The notes: a model not told the origin generated them from the letters alone. Positions 43,844 to 53,999 are shown, counted from the stretch's first letter. The stretch is 64,000 nt of DNA from Streptomyces sp. B21-083 (GCF_036898825.1 NZ_JARUND010000003.1:86264-150263), one strand, 5' to 3'. Numbers and translations: made by a program.

Positions 43844-44667
43844 ACGGCGTGGACGGCTTCCCGTGGGGGGCCTTCGCGCAGGGCCTCGCCCCGGCCGCCG
43901 CCGCTGCCCTCGCCGTCATGCTCGTCACCTTCGCCGCCGCCGTACGCACAGGCCTGCACCGGATCGTGGACGTCGCCTGGGGGATCGGGTTCACGGGGGT
44001 GGCGATGGTGAGCCTCGTGGCCTCCGCCGGGGACGGTGATGTCGTACGGCGCCTGCTGGTGACCGTACTGACAGCGGTGTGGGGGCTGCGGCTGGCGGCG
44101 CACATCGCCCGCCGGGGCCGGGGGCACGGCGAGGACCCGCGCTACGAGGCACTGCTCGCGAAGGCCCCCGGCAACCGGAACCTGTACGCCCTGCGCATGG
44201 TCTACCTGCTGCAGGGAGGGCTGGTCTGGCTGGTGTCGCTGCCCGTCCAGGCCGCGCAGTACGTGGCCGGACCGCTGTCGGTCCTCGCCTGGATCGGCGT
44301 GGCGTTGTGGGCGGTCGGTCTCGGCTTCGAGGCGGTGGGGGACGCGCAGCTGGCCCGGTTCAGGGCCGATCCGGCGAACCGGGGCAGGATCATGGACCGG
44401 GGTCTGTGGGCCTGGACCCGGCATCCCAACTACTTCGGGGACTTCTGTGTGTGGTGGGGCATGTTCCTGCTGGTCTGCGACTCCCCGGAGGCGGCGGCCG
44501 TGACCGCTGTCTCGCCGGTGGTGATGAGCCTGCTGCTGACCCGGGGCAGCGGAAAGCGCCTGCTGGAACGGCACATGGCCGACCGGCCCGGCTACGCGGA
44601 GTACGTGGCCCGCACCAGCGGTTTCCTCCCGCGTCCGCCGAGGCGGAAGGCGGCGGGCCCGTCGTGA
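43840..44667 (+). CDS. DUF1295 (steroid 5-α-reductase-like) membrane protein
   Basis: The protein is 275 aa with a GTG start at 43840 inside the CFAS remnant's stop. Seven or so membrane helices are seen; the C-terminal family signature is intact (RGLWAWTRHPNYFGDFCVWWGMF, then SGKRLLERHMADRPGYAEYVARTSGFLP). DUF1295 proteins are predicted NADPH-dependent reductases/isomerases of lipids, usually encoded with a CFA synthase and a flavin enzyme. Here both partners are missing or broken. Confidence 0.88.
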   Translation: MNGVDGFPWGAFAQGLAPAAAAALAVMLVTFAAAVRTGLHRIVDVAWGIGFTGVAMVSLVASAGDGDVVRRLLVTVLTAVWGLRLAAHIARRGRGHGEDPRYEALLAKAPGNRNLYALRMVYLLQGGLVWLVSLPVQAAQYVAGPLSVLAWIGVALWAVGLGFEAVGDAQLARFRADPANRGRIMDRGLWAWTRHPNYFGDFCVWWGMFLLVCDSPEAAAVTAVSPVVMSLLLTRGSGKRLLERHMADRPGYAEYVARTSGFLPRPPRRKAAGPS

Positions 44668-44876
44668 CCGGCCGGGTCGGGGAGAATGGGCCGTCCGGCC
44701 CGAACACCGCCGGTGCGCGCGGGCACGTGGACCGGGGCTGGGAGAGCGGCGGCATGCGGCAGTACGAGACCGGATTCCCCACGGCGCCCACGAGCGCGTT
44801 GCTGCCCCGCCGTTGCCCGTCGGCGCCGGGCGCCGTCGTCGTATTGCACGGCGGGCGGGAGGCGGGCCCGTCGTGA
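44664..44876 (+). pseudogene. Truncated partial duplicate of the following hydrolase gene start
   Basis: GTGACCGG at 44664 and at 44873 are preceded by the same GGCGGGCCCGTC. The stretch 44784-44863 repeats at 44891-44972 (SALLPRRCPSAPGA...VVLHGG) with few differences. The first copy reads 70 codons to TGA at 44874-44876, which overlaps the true start. It is a 209-bp partial tandem duplication; the encoded peptide is unlikely to be functional. Confidence 0.75.
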
Positions 44877-45583
44877 CCGGTTTTTTTGACGCGCCCGCGA
44901 GCGCGTTGCTGCCTCGCCGTTGCCCGTCGGCGCCGGGCGCCGCCGTCGTCGTACTGCACGGCGGGCAGGAGGCCAGCGACCGCCGCTCCCGGCCCTGGCA
45001 GCTCGCCGCCCTGCGGATGGACCCCTTCGTCCGAGCGCTGACGGCCGCCTTGCCCGGCCAGGACGTCCTCGTCGCCCAGGTCCGCTACCGGCTGCGCGGC
45101 TGGAACGGCTCCCGGGCGGACCCGGTGAGCGACACCCGCCGGGCGCTGGACGAACTCGCCGAACTGGCCGGGCCCGTGCCCACGGTGCTGCTCGGCCACT
45201 CCATGGGCGGCCGGGCCGCCCTGCGCGCCGCCGGTCATCCGCAGGTGCGCGGCGTGGTCGCGCTGGCTCCGTGGTGGCCGCCCGGCGAGCCGGTGGAACA
45301 ACTGGCCGGCAGGCACCTCATCGCCCTGCACGGCGAACGGGACCGCGTCACCTCGCCCGCCGAATCCGCCGACTGCGTACGCCGGGCGCGGGCGACGGCG
45401 GTCAGTGCGGGCATGGCCTTCGTCGGCGGGGGAGACCACCCGATGCTGCGCCGCCACCACTTCTGGCACGGTACGGCGGCGGCCCTCGTCGCTCATCTCC
45501 TCGACCCCACCGGCACCCCCGACCCGCTGCCCGCGGACTGCTACGGCCCCGGTCCCGGCCCCGGTGGTTTTCCCGTCCTCTGA
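44873..45583 (+). CDS. Alpha/beta hydrolase
   Basis: The protein is 236 aa with GTG at 44873, immediately followed by a run of seven T. It has AVVVLHGGQ (oxyanion hole), the nucleophile elbow GHSMGGRAAL (Ser at about 109), the Asp region HGERDRVTSP and the His in GGGDHPMLRRHHF. It has the size and motif spacing of small dienelactone-hydrolase-like or chlorophyllase-type hydrolases. The substrate is unknown. It is coupled to the truncated duplicate in front. Confidence 0.85.
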   Translation: MTGFFDAPASALLPRRCPSAPGAAVVVLHGGQEASDRRSRPWQLAALRMDPFVRALTAALPGQDVLVAQVRYRLRGWNGSRADPVSDTRRALDELAELAGPVPTVLLGHSMGGRAALRAAGHPQVRGVVALAPWWPPGEPVEQLAGRHLIALHGERDRVTSPAESADCVRRARATAVSAGMAFVGGGDHPMLRRHHFWHGTAAALVAHLLDPTGTPDPLPADCYGPGPGPGGFPVL

Positions 45584-45624
45584 GGACGGGTTCGCCGGGC
45601 ACCACGGGTGAGGTACCCGGCGAA
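45572..45624 (+). terminator. Two adjacent perfect hairpins after the hydrolase gene
   Basis: CCCGTCCTC/GAGGACGGG (45572-45590, one-base loop, spanning the stop codon) and TTCGCCGGG/CCCGGCGAA (45591-45624) are both perfect 9-bp stems. They are likely a terminator for the operon upstream. Confidence 0.6.
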
Positions 45625-45786
45625 CGTGGTCGCGGTCAGCTGCTGAGCATCAGCACGCTGGGTGGGGACTGGCCAGGACGGCGCACGCGATCGGTCCCGA
45701 ATCTCCCGAATCTCTCAGACCCCCCGGATATCTCAGACCCCCCGAATCTCCCCGACATCCCTGACCGAAACCTGTCGGGAGCTTTA

Positions 45787-45803
45787 CTGCACATTGATTG
45801 CAG
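45787..45803. promoter_or_regulatory. Nur-box-like dyad upstream of Ni/Co permease gene
   Basis: CTGCA-CATTGAT-TGCAG has the TGC-N9-GCA spacing of the Streptomyces Nur (nickel-responsive Fur family) box, tTGCaa-N5-ttGCAA. It lies 30 bases before the permease start. The match in the core is good; the outermost bases differ. Confidence 0.5.
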
Positions 45804-45832
45804 GTGACTGTGACTGGCAGCAGTCTGGAGCG

Positions 45833-46912
45833 ATGAGTCGTGAGGAGTGGATCAGGGTCGGTGGCATGGCCGCCTTCATCGTGGCGCTGCATGTCATCGG
45901 CTGGTTCACGCTGGTCGCGCTCGTCGCGCCCGAGCACTACAGCGTGGGCGGGAAGGCCTTCGGCATCGGCATCGGCGTGACCGCCTACACGCTCGGTATG
46001 CGGCACGCCTTCGACGCCGACCACATCGCCGCCATCGACAACACGACCCGGAAGCTGATGGGCGAGGGGCAGCGCCCGCTGTCCGTCGGGTTCTGGTTCT
46101 CGCTCGGCCACTCCAGTGTCGTCTTCGCCCTCACCCTGCTGCTGTCGCTGGGCGTCAAGGCCCTCGCCGGACCGGTCCAGGACGACGGATCGACCCTGCA
46201 CAACGTCACCGGCCTCATCGGTACGACCGTCTCCGGGACGTTCCTCTACCTCATCGCCGGCATCAACCTGGTCATCCTCATCGGCATCTGGAAGGTGTTC
46301 CGGCAGATGCGGACCGGCCACTTCGACGAGGACGCGCTGGAGGAGCAGCTGGGCAGCCGGGGCTTCATGAACCGTCTCCTGGGCCGCTTCACGAAGTCGA
46401 TCACCAAGTCGTGGCAGATGTATCCCCTGGGCCTGCTCTTCGGCCTCGGCTTCGACACGGCCACGGAGGTCGCGCTCCTGGTGCTGGCCGGGTCGGGTGC
46501 GGCGTCGGGGCTGCCCTGGTACGCGATCCTGTGCCTGCCCGTCCTCTTCGCGGCCGGGATGTCCCTGCTCGACACGATCGACGGCTCGTTCATGAACTTC
46601 GCGTACGGCTGGGCGTTCTCCAAGCCGGTCCGCAAGGTCTACTACAACCTCACGATCACCGGACTGTCGGTCGCCGTCGCGCTCATCATCGGCACGGTCG
46701 AACTGCTCGGCCTGATAGCCGAACAGGCGGACCTCCACGGCCCGTTCTGGGACCGGGTGTCCGGCCTCGACCTCAACGTCGTCGGCTACGTCATCGTCGG
46801 CCTGTTCTTCGGGACATGGGCCGTAGCCCTGGTGGTGTGGAAGGTCGGCCGCATAGAGGAGAGATGGACCTCCGGCCTGGCAAACCCGAACCTGGCGGAC
46901 ACAAAGACGTAA
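45833..46912 (+). CDS. Nickel/cobalt transporter, NiCoT family
   Basis: The protein is 359 aa with eight predicted helices. The family signature HAFDADHIAAIDN is at about 58-70, with the second motif LGFDTATEVALL at about 203-214 and GMSLLDTIDGSFMNFAYGWAF. NiCoT proteins are high-affinity secondary permeases for Ni2+ and Co2+. The location among cobalamin genes suggests cobalt, while the Nur-like box upstream suggests nickel control. The start is ATG at 45833. Confidence 0.94.
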   Translation: MSREEWIRVGGMAAFIVALHVIGWFTLVALVAPEHYSVGGKAFGIGIGVTAYTLGMRHAFDADHIAAIDNTTRKLMGEGQRPLSVGFWFSLGHSSVVFALTLLLSLGVKALAGPVQDDGSTLHNVTGLIGTTVSGTFLYLIAGINLVILIGIWKVFRQMRTGHFDEDALEEQLGSRGFMNRLLGRFTKSITKSWQMYPLGLLFGLGFDTATEVALLVLAGSGAASGLPWYAILCLPVLFAAGMSLLDTIDGSFMNFAYGWAFSKPVRKVYYNLTITGLSVAVALIIGTVELLGLIAEQADLHGPFWDRVSGLDLNVVGYVIVGLFFGTWAVALVVWKVGRIEERWTSGLANPNLADTKT

Positions 46913-46951
46913 CCACCCCCTCCGCCGAGCGGCTCCGGGCGTACGCCGCCT

Positions 46952-47170
46952 GCTCACGCCGGGCGCGGGGCCTTGCTCGTGCCGGCCGCCCGGCCCCCGC
47001 TCACGCCGGGCGCGGGCCCTTGCTCGTGCCGGCCGCCCGGCCCCCGCTCACGCCGGGCGCGGGCCCCCGCTCACGCCGACCGCACGGCCTGTGCTCACCC
47101 CGGCCGCACGACCCCCGCTCACGCCGGCCGCACGGCCTGTGCTCACCCCGGCCGCACGACCCCCGCTCAG
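46952..47170. repeat. 47/48-bp tandem repeats between convergent genes
   Basis: GCTCACGCCG recurs at 46952, 46999 and 47046 (47-bp units with CTTGCTCGTGCCGGCC). A diverged 48-bp family with CGCACGGCCTGTGCTCACC starts at 47069, 47117 and 47165. No gene is present in 46913-47185. Confidence 0.85.
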
Positions 47171-47185
47171 GCCGCGCAGCGCCTC

Positions 47186-47827
47186 TCACTCCGTCTCGCT
47201 GGCGAGCGCGTTCACCGCTGCCGCCGCGATGGCGCTGCCGCCTCGGCGGCCGTGTACGACCAGGTGTTCCAGTCGGGACGGGTGCTCGGCCAGTGCGGTC
47301 TTCGACTCGACGGCGCCGACGAAGCCCACCGGGACGCCGATCACCGCGGCCGGGCGGGGTGCGCCCTCCTCGATCAGCTCCAGTAGCCGGAAGAGGGCGG
47401 TCGGTGCGTTGCCCACGGCCACCACGGCACCCTCCAGCCGGTCGCGCCACAGTTCCAGCGCGGCGGCGCTGCGCGTGGTGCCGAGTTTCGCCGCCAGGTC
47501 GGCCACCGCCGGGTCGGTGAGCGTGCAGATGACCTCGTTGCCGGCGGGGAGCCGCCCGCGGGTGATGCCGCTGGCCACCATCGAGACGTCGCAGAGGACG
47601 GGCGCGCCCGCGCGCAGGGCCTCGCGGGCGCGGGTGACGACGTCCGGCGTGTAGCCGAGGTCGCCCACGAGGTCGACCATCCCGCAGGCGTGGATCATCC
47701 GTACGGCGACCTGGGCGACGTCGGCCGGCAGACCGGCGAGGTCCGCCTCGGCGCGGATGGTGGCGAAGGACTGGCGGTAGATCGAGGCGCCGTCCTTCTC
47801 GTACTCGAACACAGTGCTCTCACTCAT
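47186..47827 (-). CDS. cobH: Precorrin-8X methylmutase
   Basis: The protein is 213 aa. It begins [22 protein letters not shown] and has the catalytic His in [10 protein letters not shown] (about 44), [22 protein letters not shown] and [15 protein letters not shown], all typical of CobH/CbiC. It moves the C11 methyl group to C12 to give hydrogenobyrinate or its cobalt form. The other cobalamin genes are at 41-43 kb; unrelated genes and repeats separate them. Confidence 0.95.
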   Translation of the reverse strand: MSESTVFEYEKDGASIYRQSFATIRAEADLAGLPADVAQVAVRMIHACGMVDLVGDLGYTPDVVTRAREALRAGAPVLCDVSMVASGITRGRLPAGNEVICTLTDPAVADLAAKLGTTRSAAALELWRDRLEGAVVAVGNAPTALFRLLELIEEGAPRPAAVIGVPVGFVGAVESKTALAEHPSRLEHLVVHGRRGGSAIAAAAVNALASETE

Positions 47828-48056
47828 CCGTCGACGTGCGTGCTGCGGGCCCCGGTGATTCTACGAACGCGCGGACCGAGGCCCTTCCCGCCCTCCGTCC
47901 CGGACGAGGACGTCGTCAGGATGACCCACGAGAACGCGATGCGTACCGGCACTGTCGGTGAGGTGGGGCGCGTCGGGGTGATCGGTGCCCCTCGGGGCAG
48001 CCCGGCCTGCCCTGACGGCTCCTGACGGATGACCTTCCCGGCCGTAGCGTCGAACA

Positions 48057-49493
48057 GTGAGCCTATGGACTTCCCTCGAACCTGCTTCGACCACTGTGGA
48101 TCCCGGCGGCAGCGCGACCGTGCGGCTGCGTCTGCGCAACACCGGTGACGTGGTCGACGAGTACCGCTTCGAACCTGTCGGGGCCCTCGCGCCCTGGACG
48201 ACGGTGGAGCCCGCCTCGCTGCGGCTGTACCCGGGCACGACAGGGACGGTGGAACTGACCTTCGCGCCCCCGCGCACACCGGACGCGACCGCCGGCCCGA
48301 ACGCGTACGCGGTACGGATCACGCCGACCGAGTATCCGGAGTCGACGACCGTCCCCGAGGGGAATCTGACGATCACCCCCTTCACGGAGGTGCGCGCCGA
48401 ACTCGTACCCCCGACGGTGAAGGGCCGTTTCCGGGGACGGCCGAAGCTCGCTGTCGACAACCTCGGCAACACCAAGGTGACCGCGTCACTCAGCGGGCAC
48501 GACAACGGCGACCAGCTGTCGTACGACATCCATCCGGCCAACATCCAGATCGAGCCCGGCCGTGCCGCGTTCGTGAAGGCCACGCTGAAGCCGCGGCAGA
48601 TCATCTGGTTCGGGTCCAAGCAGGAGCAGCCGTACACGCTCGCTGTGAAGCGGTCGGGCGTGACGCCGCTCGCCGTCGAGGGCACCTATGTGCAGCGGAG
48701 TTTCCTGCCCGGCTGGCTCGCCGGGGCGCTCGGGATCTTCCTGGCGCTCGCCATCACGTTCGCGATGCTGTGGATCGCCTACAAGCCCCGGGTCGTCAGC
48801 AGCGCCAAGGAGTGGCAGGAGGCCGCCGTCAGCACGTTGCCGCCCGCCCTCTCGCCGCCACCGGCCCAGCCCTCGGCGCCCGCGGTGTCGGCGCCGCCCG
48901 CCGATCCTGACCCGCCGGCGGCTCAGCCGACTCCCTCGGCGCAGGCCGACGGCGGCGGGGGCGGCGGCGGGGGCGAGAAGCCCGCGCCCGCCAAGCCGAA
49001 GGCCCCGAGCGTGCTGCCCGCGTACGACGTCATGCTGCGCAACCCGACCACCAAGATGTGCGCAGATCTCCCGGCAGCCGACGACACCGACTCGAAGAAC
49101 CGGGTGGTCCAGTCGACGTGCGACGAGAACTCCGCCACCCAGCGGTGGAACCTTGAGGTGAGGTACCCGAAGCTGGGTCCCGGCGCCACGGCTCTCTTCC
49201 AGATGCGCAATGTCAGGGAGGGGCTGTGCATGGATCTCGGGTACTACAAGGCCCAGCCCATCAGGTCCCCGATACTGCGGTACACCTGCGACGGCACGAC
49301 CGCCGACAACCAGCTGTGGTGGCTTGCCAAGCAGGCGAGCGGCGCCTACTGGATCCGCAACTACGCGAGCGACAACGCGTGCCTGGACGTCGCGGGCTTC
49401 AGCACCGGCGGCAAGGGAACCAACCTCACGCTCTACACCTGCTCCAACACCGACGACCAGGAGTGGCAGATCATCCGGCCCGCGCGCTCATGA
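48057..49493 (+). CDS. Membrane-anchored protein with C-terminal ricin-type lectin domain
   Basis: The protein is 478 aa with a GTG start. Residues about 1-210 are two immunoglobulin-like β domains without a signal peptide (VDPGGSATVRLRLRNTGDV, then LAVDNLGNTKVTASL). One membrane helix is at about 220-242. A Pro/Ala/Gly-rich linker (about 255-320) leads to a ricin B-like β-trefoil with CLDV and QxW-like repeats (ENSATQRWNL, DNQLWWL, DQEWQI). The lectin part lies outside, if the topology is N-in. It probably binds a surface glycan. The next gene is convergent. Confidence 0.85.
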   Translation: MSLWTSLEPASTTVDPGGSATVRLRLRNTGDVVDEYRFEPVGALAPWTTVEPASLRLYPGTTGTVELTFAPPRTPDATAGPNAYAVRITPTEYPESTTVPEGNLTITPFTEVRAELVPPTVKGRFRGRPKLAVDNLGNTKVTASLSGHDNGDQLSYDIHPANIQIEPGRAAFVKATLKPRQIIWFGSKQEQPYTLAVKRSGVTPLAVEGTYVQRSFLPGWLAGALGIFLALAITFAMLWIAYKPRVVSSAKEWQEAAVSTLPPALSPPPAQPSAPAVSAPPADPDPPAAQPTPSAQADGGGGGGGGEKPAPAKPKAPSVLPAYDVMLRNPTTKMCADLPAADDTDSKNRVVQSTCDENSATQRWNLEVRYPKLGPGATALFQMRNVREGLCMDLGYYKAQPIRSPILRYTCDGTTADNQLWWLAKQASGAYWIRNYASDNACLDVAGFSTGGKGTNLTLYTCSNTDDQEWQIIRPARS

Positions 49494-49529
49494 CCCACGC
49501 TCACGCGACGGCCTGAGGACACAGAAGAA

Positions 49530-49567
49530 CCCGACCGCTGGCGACGGGGGATGCACCAGCGATCGGG
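49530..49567 (+). terminator. Hairpin terminator after the lectin gene
   Basis: CCCGACCGCTGG (49530-49541) pairs with CCAGCGATCGGG (49556-49567) with one mismatch and a 14-base loop, 37 bases after the stop. Confidence 0.7.
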
Positions 49568-49764
49568 CTCTGGCCAAGGGTAACAAGACTGGCTGCTCAG
49601 TGGGAGCCGACTACTCCGCAACAACGACCAGTTGTGATCGGGATCACTCTCTTTAGTGCTCACTTCCGTACAACCGTTCCCCAACTACTTCCCGGTAGTT
49701 ACGAGTACCGCCGCAGGACTTCCGAGTACGCCCCCTGCGTCGAACGCGTCGGAGATCATGAAGC

Positions 49765-49800
49765 ATGCGCCCGGATGACTGGTACCTCACCGACGATGTG
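49765..49800 (+). pseudogene. 5' fragment of a GNAT-like gene
   Basis: ATG at 49765 opens MRPDDWYLTDDV, which looks like the first 12 residues of a common Streptomyces N-acetyltransferase type; the frame then loses sense and ends in the WD40 gene's 3' region at 49862. A dyad AACTAC/GTAGTT (49683-49700) lies upstream. The rest of 49568-49861 holds no gene. Confidence 0.3.
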
Positions 49801-49861
49801 CCGCGTACGACTTCGGGTAGGCGGGATCTTTCCGCACCCCTGGCAGCTCACCCCCCGCAGC

Positions 49862-52800
49862 TCACCCGTCGCACGGTGGCTCGTACGACAGCTGCGGCAG
49901 ATACTCGTGCCACCTCTCCGCCGTAAGCACGCCCCGGGTCGTCGAGCAGATGTGCTCGACGGCCCTGTCGACGTCGAGGTTCCACAGCCGGACCGTGTCC
50001 GCGCCGCTCGACACCCCGACGAAGTCGCCGTGGGGGCTGAACGCCAGGAAGTTGCCCGTCTTGGCGTTGGGGCTCATCGACTGGCCGATGGGTTTCGCCC
50101 TGGCGGGATCCCCGACGTCCCAGAGCCGGACGGTGTTGTCGTTGCCGCCGCTCGCCAGGACGTCTCCGTCCGGGCTGAACGTCAGTGACTCGACCGCCTC
50201 GGTGTGCCCGGTGAGAGGGGAACCCACGCTGTGGGCGTCGGCCGGGTCGGAGACGTCCCAGAGGCGGACCGTGCCGTCGTCGCTCCCGCTGGCCAGCGTC
50301 CGGCCGTCCGGACTGAGAGCCAGCTCGTTGACGGGACCGAGGTGTCCCCTGAGCACCTTGCCGAGAAGGGTGGCCCTGGCCGGGTCGGTGACGTCCCAGA
50401 GGCGGATCGTGCCGTCCGCGCTGGCGCTGGCCAGCGTCCGGCCGTCCTGGCTGAAGACGTTGGAGTCGACGTAACCCTTGTATCCGGTGAGCTGGGAGCC
50501 GAGCGGGCGCAGACGGGAAGGGTCGGCCGCGTCCCACAACTGCACGGTGAAGTCCTTGTAGGCCGTGGCCAGGATGCGCCCGTCCGGGCTGAACGCGATG
50601 GTGTCCGCGAACCGGGTTCTCAGTTTGACGGGGTCCGCGAAGGCGACCGGACGCTTCGGATCGCTGACGTTCCACAGCTGGACCGTGCTGTTTCCGCTCG
50701 CCATCGCGAGAACGCGGCCGTCGGGGGAGAACACCGGCGACCGTACCTCGCCCTCCCCGGGAGTGAACGGTTCGCCCTGCGTCACCGGGTGTTCGGGATC
50801 GGACACGTTCCACAGGCGGACCCGTCCGTCGCGCGAGCCCGTGGCCAGCAGCCTGCCGTCCGGGCGGAACACGCCGATGCGGCCGATCATGTCCGACGTC
50901 GGCAGCGACCACAGCCGCACCTTCCGGTCGCCGCTGCCGGTGGCGAGCGTACGGCCGTCGGGGCTGAAGCCCAGCGCGTACATCTCGCCGCTGCTGCCCG
51001 CGAGGGGTTCGCCGACCTCCGACGGGTACTGCGGATCGCTGACGTTCCACAGGCTCGCCGTGCCGTCCGCGCTGGCGGCGGCCAGCGTGGTCCCGTCCGG
51101 GCTGAACGCCACCGACCAGATCGCGTCGGTGTGACCGGTCAGCGGTGCGCCGAGCTGGGCGGCGTGCCCGGGGTCGGACACGTCCCACAGCCGGATCGTG
51201 TCGTCGGCGGCGCCGCTGGCGAGGGTGCGGCCGTCGGGGCTGAAGGCCACGGAGTGCACCAGGTCCGTGTGACCGGTCAGTTTTGTGTCGTACGGCTTCG
51301 GGTCACGCGGCTTCGACACGTCGTACAGCCGGATCGCCTTGTCGTCGCCGCTCGCCGCCAGTCTCCGCCCGTCGGGGCTGAACGCGATGGCGCGCACGGC
51401 GGCGCCCGCGCCCGTGAGGGTGCTGAGAGGGGCCGGGCGGGCCGGGTCGGCCATGTTCCACAGGCGGACCGTGCGGTCCTCGGCGGCCGAGGCGAGCGTG
51501 TGGCCGTCCGGGCTGAAGGCGATCAGATAGATCGTGCCGTCATGGCCGTTCAGGGGTGTGCCGAGGGGGCGCGGACGGGCCGGGTCGGTCACGTCCCAGC
51601 GGCGGATCGTGCCGTCGTCGCCCGCGCTGACCAGGGTGCGCCCGTCAGGGCTGAAGACCGCGCTGCTCACCCAACTCGCGTTCGCGGCGAGGGGCTTGCC
51701 GAGCGCCTTGGGACGCGCCCGGTCCGACACGTCCCACAGGCGTACGGTCCCGTCGTAGCTGGCGGTGGCCAGGAGCCGACCGTCGGGGCTGAACGTGGTC
51801 AGGTAGACGGCGCCGGTGTGGCCGGTCAGCGGGGTGGCCAGCGGGGTGTTCACGATCGAGATCAGACGGCTGCGGGTGCTCGCGTCGTCCGGACGGAGAC
51901 CGTGGGCGACCAGGCTGAGCTGCGCCGACAGCGACGGGTCGCTGGACTGGACACGGTCCGCCTCCGCGAGCACGTTCTCGAACACCGCGTCGTCGCGCTG
52001 CTGCCGGGCGATCAGCGCCGCGCCCCCGGCCAGCAGGGCCAGTACGACCACGGCGGCGACGGCGGCGCGGCTGATCAGGACGGTACGCCGGCGCAGCTTG
52101 ACCGAGGCGGCCAGGAACTGCACCGCGCCACGCGTCAGGAAGGTGTCACCGGCGGACTTGGCCCAGGTGTGCGCCTGTTCGAGCCGGGAGCCCCGGTAGA
52201 GGAGGGAGGTGTCGCGCTTGGACTCCTCCCAGGACCGGCTGTCGTCCTCCAGTCGCTGGCGCAGCAGGTTGCCGCCCCGGTCCTCGTCGATCCAGTCGCG
52301 CAGTCGCGGCCAGGCGTGCAGCAGTGCCTCGTGGGTGATCTCCACGCTCTCCGAGTCGAGCGTCACCAGCCGGGCGCGCACCAGCGCTTCGAGGGACTCC
52401 TGCGTCTTGTCCGGGTCCGCCGACTCGGCGGTCAGCTGCCGTCGCGTACCGCGTCTGCGCGTGGCCTGGGTGTCCTCGCCCAGCCGTACCAGCCGGAGCA
52501 GCAGCAGCCTCGCGGCGGTACGGGCCGCCGGGTCCAGGCCGGTCCAGGCGCGCTCGGCGGTCGCCGCCACCGCTCCCTGGATACCGCCGGCCGCGCGGTA
52601 GCCGGACAGCGTCAGCCGCCCCGCCTTGCGGCGCTGCCAGGTGGCGAGCAGGGCGTGCGAGAGGAGGGGCAGGACGCCCGCGTCGTGCGTGCCGCGCGGT
52701 CCGTCGGCGCTCACCTCCCGCACGATCAGTTCCGCGAGCCCCGGTTCGAGCTCCAGGCCGACGGCCTTGGCCGGCCCGGTCACCGCGTCCCGCAGCTCGG

Positions 52801-53999
52801 CGGTGGTCAGCGGTCCGAGGACCATGTGCCGGTGCTGGAGCGCGTCGGCGAGTTCGGGATGGCGAAGGCACTGGTCGTAGAAGTCGGCGCGCACACCGAG
52901 GACGACGAGTGCGGCGGCCTGCTGACCGGGCCCGGGGGGGCGAGGAGGCGGCGTGGAGGAACTGGATGAAGGTGTTCCGGACCGTCTCGTCGGAGCAGAG
53001 AGTGAACGTTTCCTCGAACTGGTCGACGATGACGACGGGGCGACCGGAGGAAGAGAAAGGGACTGGGGAAGACGCAGGGGAGGAGACAGGAAAAGCGGCA
53101 GTGGCGGAAGCAGTGGCGGAGGCGGAGATAGGGACAGAGGAATCGGTGGAGGCGTCGGGGGCGTCGCGGCGGGACCAGGCGGTGACCGTCTCCCGTACCG
53201 CATGGGCGAATTCGGGTGTACCGGGCTCGGTCGCCGGCTGTCCGGCGGGGGTGAGGATCTCCGAGAGAGCGGGTATACGGCTGGTCAGTTCGGCGAGGGG
53301 ATCACTGCCCGGGACGAGCTGAAGGATCTCGGGGGCCGGCCGGCCCGGGCCGCCCAGTGCCCCTTCGCGCAACGCGGGCACCAGCCCGGCGCTCAGCAGG
53401 GAGGACTTGCCCGCCCCGGAGGCGCCCACGAGCATCACCAGACCGCCGCCGGCGCCGCTCTCCCCGCCCGCCGTGGTCCCCGCCGAGTGGAGCTGGGCCA
53501 GGAGGGCGTCGGTGCTGCGCTCCCGGCCGAAGAACCACCGGGTGTCCTCCAGGCGGTACGAGGCGAGGCCCCGGTAGGGGCACACCCCGGCCGGCACTGC
53601 CGCGACCTCGGCGGCGGGCGGTTCCTCCTCGTCCAGGGGGCCGGTGACCCGGCCGCCCACCGGGTCGGCGACGGCGCGTTCCCACAGGCGCTGCCACTGG
53701 ACCATGTCGTAGAGACCGGGGGAGACGGGCACGGGCCGGGCGCGCCGGGCCTGCGGCACGAGGACGCTCAGTACGGCGGCGAGGGCGGCGAACTGGGCGG
53801 GCGCGTTCTTGGCGCGCCGCCAGTCGCTGATCCGCTGTACGGAGACCCGCACGGGGCGGCCTCGCTCGTCGACCCGCTGCAACTGGACGACAGCTTCGGC
53901 CACCCGTTTGAGGGGAGGATTACCGGCCTCCTTGTACAGCAGTGAGAGCCGCTCCGCGAAGGCCGTGCGTGCCCCTGAGTCGGAACTCAAGGTCTCCAC
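49862..53999 (-). pseudogene. nSTAND-type NTPase/WD40 protein, split by a frameshift
   Basis: From ATG at 53999 the frame encodes an N-terminal helix-turn-helix-like domain (residues 1-90), then CPYRGLASY with Walker A GASGAGKSSLL and Walker B VVIVDQFEETF. At a run of seven C (minus strand; 52934-52940) it slips out of sense. The other frame continues with LVVLGVRADFYDQCL, a helical region, one membrane helix (LISRAAVAAVVVLALLAGGAALI) and 14 WD40 blades (FSPDG...VRLWDV) to 49862. With six C the two parts join perfectly into about 1,378 aa. Such proteins are signal-transducing or conflict-type NTPases. Decay, phase variation or a sequencing error are all possible. Confidence 0.85.

Noticed and set aside
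46952..47170. 47/48-bp repeats as CRISPR
   Set aside because: The repeat units abut, the apparent spacers are themselves repeats, and no cas gene is near.
50204..52969. A 921-codon open frame antisense to the NTPase/WD40 gene
   Set aside because: It mirrors WD40 codons of the opposite strand; its residues are repetitive Arg/Gly/Val-rich shadows with no domain.
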